45,401 nt of DNA from Gammaproteobacteria bacterium (GTDB lineage Bacteria > Pseudomonadota > Gammaproteobacteria > Pseudomonadales > Ketobacteraceae), in assembly GCA_013178375.1 (NCBI GenBank), contig JABLXQ010000047.1, positions 1-45,401 of the forward strand. Direction: 5' to 3'. The notes beneath the pieces are model-generated. The model did no database searches and was not told the origin of the DNA. It worked only from the letters and a program-made list of their open reading frames with translations. Positions within the stretch are counted from its first letter, which is position 1. Each line of letters opens with the position of its first letter. Position numbers and translations under genes: made by a program. Positions 41,922-45,401 of the stretch are shown here, in pieces.

Positions 41922-41940
41922 AGCGCCAGTCCGAAATCCG

Positions 41941-42798
41941 CTAGCTCGAAAGCATGAAGCCGGCAACACCGGCCACAATCAGCAATACCACTCCCACGAT
42001 GATGAGCAACGGCAGTTTACTGGTGGCCGGTGCGGCGCTGACCCGGGCGTCCATCGCCGGAGACGGCTTTGGTGTCGCCGCTGCAACAGGCTTCGCTGCC
42101 GGCTGGGGCGGACGACGCGGAATTTCAGCGGCACGGAACACGGTGATGTCGTCGGCATCCTCGGTCGGCAATTCGACTGTCGCGCTGGACGGTCCGGCCA
42201 CAAGAAAGGTGACCTGATCGAAGCCGATGCGATCGCCAGGTTTCAGGACCTGTTCGCCGATGTTCTTGCCATTGACGCAGGTACCGTTGGAAGACTTCAG
42301 GTCCACCAGCCGCAGGATGCCATCCTTGAGACTGATCTCAGCGTGCCGGCGCGACATGTGGGCGTCGTTGATGACAATGTCGCAGGTGGTGGAGCGGCCG
42401 AACACCAGGGAACCCCGGATCGGAATGCTCTTGCCCTTGAGTTCGCCCGAGATGGCCATGATGCTCCAGTCGGCGCGGGGCGCAGTGGCGGCCACCGGTT
42501 TTGCGGCACCGGACTTGGGGTCGACGATGTCCAGTTCCACCTTGCCAATGCGGATGCTGTCGCCGGCGCGCAGCTGGAAATTCTGGCTGATCTTGTTGCC
42601 ATTGACGAAGGTGCCCGCCAGGGTGCCGGCATCCGACAGATAAAGAGCATCGCCCTGCTTGCTGATGCGGGCGTGCACTTCCTCGATGCCGGATTCGTTG
42701 ATGACGATCTGGTTCTTCGCGCCCGAACCGATATTCGTCACGGATTCCACCAGCCACACGGCTGGCTGACGCTGGTCCTTGAACTGTAACTTCAGCAT
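41941..42798 (-). CDS. tandem-FHA-domain protein with C-terminal membrane anchor
   Basis: The 285-aa protein has FHA-like domain 1 (about 1-95), FHA domain 2 (about 115-200), a Pro/Ala/Lys linker (about 205-255) and a C-terminal membrane helix (about 258-281, LPLLIIVGVVLLIVAGVAGF), so the FHA domains face the cytoplasm. Domain 2 is canonical (F-G-R-S, M-S-R-R-H-A-E, S-S-N-G-T) and should bind phosphothreonine. Domain 1 has G-S-G in place of the phosphate-binding G-R and lacks the S-R-x-H set (it reads E-E-V-H-A-R), so it probably no longer reads phosphate. No kinase or secretion gene is adjacent, so the pathway is unknown. Confidence 0.9.
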   Translation of the reverse strand: MLKLQFKDQRQPAVWLVESVTNIGSGAKNQIVINESGIEEVHARISKQGDALYLSDAGTLAGTFVNGNKISQNFQLRAGDSIRIGKVELDIVDPKSGAAKPVAATAPRADWSIMAISGELKGKSIPIRGSLVFGRSTTCDIVINDAHMSRRHAEISLKDGILRLVDLKSSNGTCVNGKNIGEQVLKPGDRIGFDQVTFLVAGPSSATVELPTEDADDITVFRAAEIPRRPPQPAAKPVAAATPKPSPAMDARVSAAPATSKLPLLIIVGVVLLIVAGVAGFMLSS

Positions 42799-42905
42799 GT
42801 GCCTAGATGGCTCCCGAAAGTTGAAAGGAAGCGCCGACGCGGGTCACTGCCTGTGCGGTGACGGTAGCGGACGGTTCCTGCGGCAAGAAAAGTTCCCCGG
42901 CGGCA

Positions 42906-42911
42906 ATTATA
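42906..42911 (-). promoter_or_regulatory. -10 box of a candidate promoter for the FHA gene
   Basis: The minus strand reads TATAAT about 110 bases upstream of the FHA start, in the gap after the patatin gene. The -35 region is weak. Confidence 0.4.
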
Positions 42912-42943
42912 GTAGCCAGCGCCGGTTTGCAGAACATGGATTA

Positions 42944-43927
42944 TTACTCATCCAATCCCAGCAGGGTGGATAGGGCAGGCATGGCGTACTCAACGGTCTG
43001 TTCACCGGACGCAATGGCTTCGGAAGCACGGTAAAACTCCATCAGGCCCAGGTGGGACAGGCGCGGGGTCAGCATCAGGTCCGCCGGGTCGCCGGCCATA
43101 CGGCTGCGGGTGACACGGTCCTGCATGATGTTGATGGACGAAGCGATGACTTCCATCATGCCGGGCATGGGAAGATTTTTGTCGCTGCCAGGATCAGTGC
43201 TGTCGTCGACAAACAGCTGGGCCAGGCGGCGGAAGAAGTCAGATTCGCCGTTTTGATGGCCGTTGCTGCTGCCGTTCTGACCGCCATCCGGCGCGGCATT
43301 TTCCCGCGCACGGGCTTCTTCCGCCAAAAATTCGTTGCTGAGCTTGCGGGAATTACGCAAATGCTTGCCGACGATCTCGCTGTTGAGGTTCACCGCAATC
43401 ACCAGATCGGCGCCCATGGCGCGGCAGAGGGTGACCGGCACCGGGTTGACCAGACCACCGTCCACCAGGATGCGGCCGGACTGGGCGCGGTAGGGCCGGA
43501 ACAGGCCAGGAATGGACAGGGATGCCCGCACCGCCTCCGCCAGATGACCGTGCTGCAACCAGATTTCGCGGCCGGTTTCCAGATCGGTGGCGACAGCAGC
43601 GAAGGGCTTCTGCAGCTGCTCAAACGCCAGGCCCGCCATGTGCTGCTCGAAAAACTGGAACACCTTGCGGCCTTCGATGAGGCCGCCGCCCAGTTTCACA
43701 TCCAGCAGGCCCACCACATCGCGCCAACCCAGGCTGCTGACCCAGCTTTCCAGCTCGTCCAGCTTGCCGGCGGCGTAACAGGCGCCCACCAGCGCACCAA
43801 TGCTGGTGCCGGCGACGATGTCCGGTTCGATACCGTGCTTCTGCAGCCCCCGCAGGACACCAATGTGGGACCAGCCCCGCGCCGAACCGCTACCCAGGGC
43901 TATGCCCAGTTTCAAGCCGTTTTTCAT
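42944..43927 (-). CDS. patatin-like phospholipase (RssA-like)
   Basis: The 327-aa lipid hydrolase has the patatin oxyanion loop GSGSARGWSHIGV (12-24), nucleophile Ser42 in GTSIG and catalytic Asp156 in DGGLVNPVPV, a complete Ser-Asp dyad. A Gly/Asn/Gln-rich insertion (about 215-235) lies in a loop. The ATG overlaps the stop of the upstream hydrolase by four bases (43924-43927), so the two are probably translated together. It should act on phospholipid or acyl esters at the inner membrane; the substrate is unknown. Confidence 0.9.
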   Translation of the reverse strand: MKNGLKLGIALGSGSARGWSHIGVLRGLQKHGIEPDIVAGTSIGALVGACYAAGKLDELESWVSSLGWRDVVGLLDVKLGGGLIEGRKVFQFFEQHMAGLAFEQLQKPFAAVATDLETGREIWLQHGHLAEAVRASLSIPGLFRPYRAQSGRILVDGGLVNPVPVTLCRAMGADLVIAVNLNSEIVGKHLRNSRKLSNEFLAEEARARENAAPDGGQNGSSNGHQNGESDFFRRLAQLFVDDSTDPGSDKNLPMPGMMEVIASSINIMQDRVTRSRMAGDPADLMLTPRLSHLGLMEFYRASEAIASGEQTVEYAMPALSTLLGLDE

Positions 43928-44979
43928 GAACGCCCTCCCAGTTCGAACGAACTGCCCCGGTTCGGCACCCGCACCGGCACTTCATTGCCCAACACAGAGC
44001 GGATGCGCTGTTCCAGATCAGCAAAATCCATTCCCGGCATGGGCGTGGCGGTTTCGGTACTGTAGTCGTCCCAGAATTGTTCCCAGTGAATCAGCAGAAC
44101 CTCGCGCGGCTTGATATACGCCAGCAGGCCCTGGGGATAATCCCGCACATGGTTGTAATTGGCGGCGCAGACCAGGGCCAGATCGAAGGGCACACCATCC
44201 TCCAGCAGCCACCGGGGCGGATAACCGATGGGCGCATTGCTGGAGGAGGACTGGTAGAACAGGCGGTAGGCCACGGTTGTTACGGCGCTATCGGTGCCGG
44301 GCTGCAGGAAGTCGATGACGTAGTTGAGATTGACCCCGGCTTTCCAGTCCAGCGCATCCCCTGCCCGTTCGTGCAGCGGGTGAGGGATATTGCCTGAGAC
44401 CAGCACGGTATCGCCAAAATGGGGCGCATGCTCGGAATAAATCGGCAGGATACGCAAGGTGGGCGTCAGGTAAACCCATTCGCCGCCGGCCTGCTGCTGC
44501 GCCATTTTCCCATCCAGCCCCACCAGCCGTTCCAGCGGCACTTCCGGCGCCAGCAGGTTGCGGGTGCTGTCGCTGCCAAAGACTTTCACGCTGGCCGGCA
44601 GTTTCTGCGCGATATAGGGCACATCCATGGCGTGGTCGAAATGGCCGTGTCCCACCAGGATGGCCTGCACCTGATCCAGCGGCGGCAGGTGGGCATCGAT
44701 GACGTCCGGCCGCGACTTGAGATCGCGCAGCATGATCCACTGGGAGATAGGCGGATTGGAGAAAAAGGGATCGCCGAGCAGGCTCTGTTCACGGTAGTGC
44801 AGGTAGATGCCGCCGGCACCAAGGAACTGCACGGTGAGTGGCGGCGAGGCCGGCTGCGAGAGCGTTTCAGCCTGCAACAATCGTTGCAGGCTGCGCCAGT
44901 CGGCAGGCAGGTCGCGGGCGCAGGCCAATATGCCTGCGCACAACACTGTCAGCAGCAGGATTCCCCGTATTTTTGTCAT
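43924..44979 (-). CDS. lipoprotein metallo-beta-lactamase-fold hydrolase
   Basis: The 351-aa protein starts MTKIRGILLLTVLCAGILAC, a lipoprotein signal with lipobox Cys20. The metal motif HGHFDH gives H111, H113, D115 and H116, and the later histidines of the MBL fold occur in S-E-H-A-P-H-F and near L-L-I-H-W-E. It resembles the NAPE-PLD-like (UlaG-type) branch of MBL hydrolases. I begin at ATG 44979, preceded by GGGAG; the frame runs back to 45063 through the purT end. It is coupled to the patatin gene, so the pair may act on the same lipid. Confidence 0.83.
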   Translation of the reverse strand: MTKIRGILLLTVLCAGILACARDLPADWRSLQRLLQAETLSQPASPPLTVQFLGAGGIYLHYREQSLLGDPFFSNPPISQWIMLRDLKSRPDVIDAHLPPLDQVQAILVGHGHFDHAMDVPYIAQKLPASVKVFGSDSTRNLLAPEVPLERLVGLDGKMAQQQAGGEWVYLTPTLRILPIYSEHAPHFGDTVLVSGNIPHPLHERAGDALDWKAGVNLNYVIDFLQPGTDSAVTTVAYRLFYQSSSSNAPIGYPPRWLLEDGVPFDLALVCAANYNHVRDYPQGLLAYIKPREVLLIHWEQFWDDYSTETATPMPGMDFADLEQRIRSVLGNEVPVRVPNRGSSFELGGRS

Positions 44980-45049
44980 GTGCGCTCCCGATGCTTTCCG
45001 TTTCCGTTGAAATTCCCGTGCCCGCAATGGTCGCAAGGTGGCAGCAGGA

Positions 45050-45401
45050 TCAGAGCTGCACATCCACTGCGTTCGCCACCCGCAGCGCCTTCTGCACCGC
45101 AGCGTCGACTGTGTCTGCCAGCGCCAGACCCACGCCCATGCGCCGGCTGCCCTTCACTTCCGGTTTGCCGAACAGGCGCAGTTGCGTATCCGGCTCCGCC
45201 AGCGCGGCATTCAGATTGCCGAACGACACCTGCTCCGATTCCCCGTCCACCAGAATCACGGCGGACGCGGCCGGACCCATCTGGCGAATGGCAGGAATCG
45301 GCAGGCCGAGGATGGCGCGGGCATGCAGCGCAAATTCCGACAGGTCCTGGGAAATGAGAGTGACCAGGCCGGTATCATGCGGGCGCGGCGAGACTTCGCT
45401 G
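45050..45401 (-). CDS. purT: formate-dependent phosphoribosylglycinamide formyltransferase PurT, C-terminal fragment
   Basis: The open frame enters from the right edge and stops with TGA at 45050-45052. The visible 116 residues start [19 protein letters not shown], the PurT/ATP-grasp metal-binding segment, and end with the [13 protein letters not shown]-terminal domain. PurT formylates GAR with formate and ATP in purine synthesis. The gene lies near corB, as in Pseudomonas. Confidence 0.93.
   Translation of the reverse strand, partial: SEVSPRPHDTGLVTLISQDLSEFALHARAILGLPIPAIRQMGPAASAVILVDGESEQVSFGNLNAALAEPDTQLRLFGKPEVKGSRRMGVGLALADTVDAAVQKALRVANAVDVQL

Noticed and set aside
1-45401. tRNA genes, CRISPR arrays, insertion sequences and prophage
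   Set aside because: I scanned for cloverleaf ends, regularly spaced repeats, transposase motifs and phage genes and found none.

Overview
The window reads as a chromosomal segment of a GC-rich gammaproteobacterium. Housekeeping gene order supports this: recJ-thrC-hom-dsbC-xerD on the left and rplS-trmD-rimM-rpsP-ffh-ypjD-corB followed by purT on the right are, from memory of Pseudomonas aeruginosa and its relatives, parts of one conserved neighbourhood. A DesT/FabR-type fatty-acid desaturase regulon, an acyl-CoA dehydrogenase paired with a PrpR/ScfR-type regulator, a GH3 enzyme and a patatin suggest a lipid-oriented, possibly marine, Pseudomonadales/Oceanospirillales bacterium (an Alcanivorax-like organism is my guess, not something I can prove). 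No tRNA, rRNA, CRISPR array, transposase or phage gene was seen.

Left part (1-10.3 kb): the 3' end of a LysR regulator; a secreted PilJ-type sensor-domain protein; a two-gene operon of a GH3-family acyl-amido synthetase and a membrane-anchored hexapeptide acyltransferase; then, all on the minus strand, xerD-dsbC-hom-thrC-recJ with tandem terminators between thrC and recJ.

Middle part (10.4-36.0 kb) is accessory material lying between xerD and rplS. It holds an integral-membrane acyltransferase, two very small minus-strand genes (a 32-aa lipoprotein and a 37-aa membrane peptide), a 7TM-DISM/GGDEF diguanylate cyclase, a multi-PAS chemoreceptor with a CheR-docking tail, a TetR repressor divergent from a reductase-desaturase-small protein operon, an outer-membrane barrel, the Mg2+ channel MgtE, a 630-aa periplasmic coiled-coil protein with a possible cupredoxin-like end, and an acyl-CoA dehydrogenase divergent from a PrpR/ScfR-type regulator with good operator candidates and a REP-like palindromic element between them. 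It ends in two tandem copies of a three-gene cassette: a minus-strand hybrid histidine kinase divergent from an outer-membrane porin-like barrel that is followed within 1-2 bases by a small PstS-like periplasmic binding protein.

The duplicated kinase/porin/binding-protein cassette (28.66-35.96 kb) is the strongest candidate for an undescribed system. One protein for each envelope layer (outer-membrane pore, periplasmic binder, inner-membrane kinase with receiver) suggests a trans-envelope sensing device, and the two diverged copies may recognise different ligands. No ABC permease, ATPase or separate response regulator accompanies them.

Right part (36.0-45.4 kb): the translation/SRP cluster rplS-trmD-rimM-rpsP-ffh on the minus strand, ypjD and corB on the plus strand, then minus-strand genes for a tandem-FHA membrane protein, a patatin translationally coupled to a lipoprotein metallo-beta-lactamase-fold hydrolase, and the 3' end of purT running off the window.
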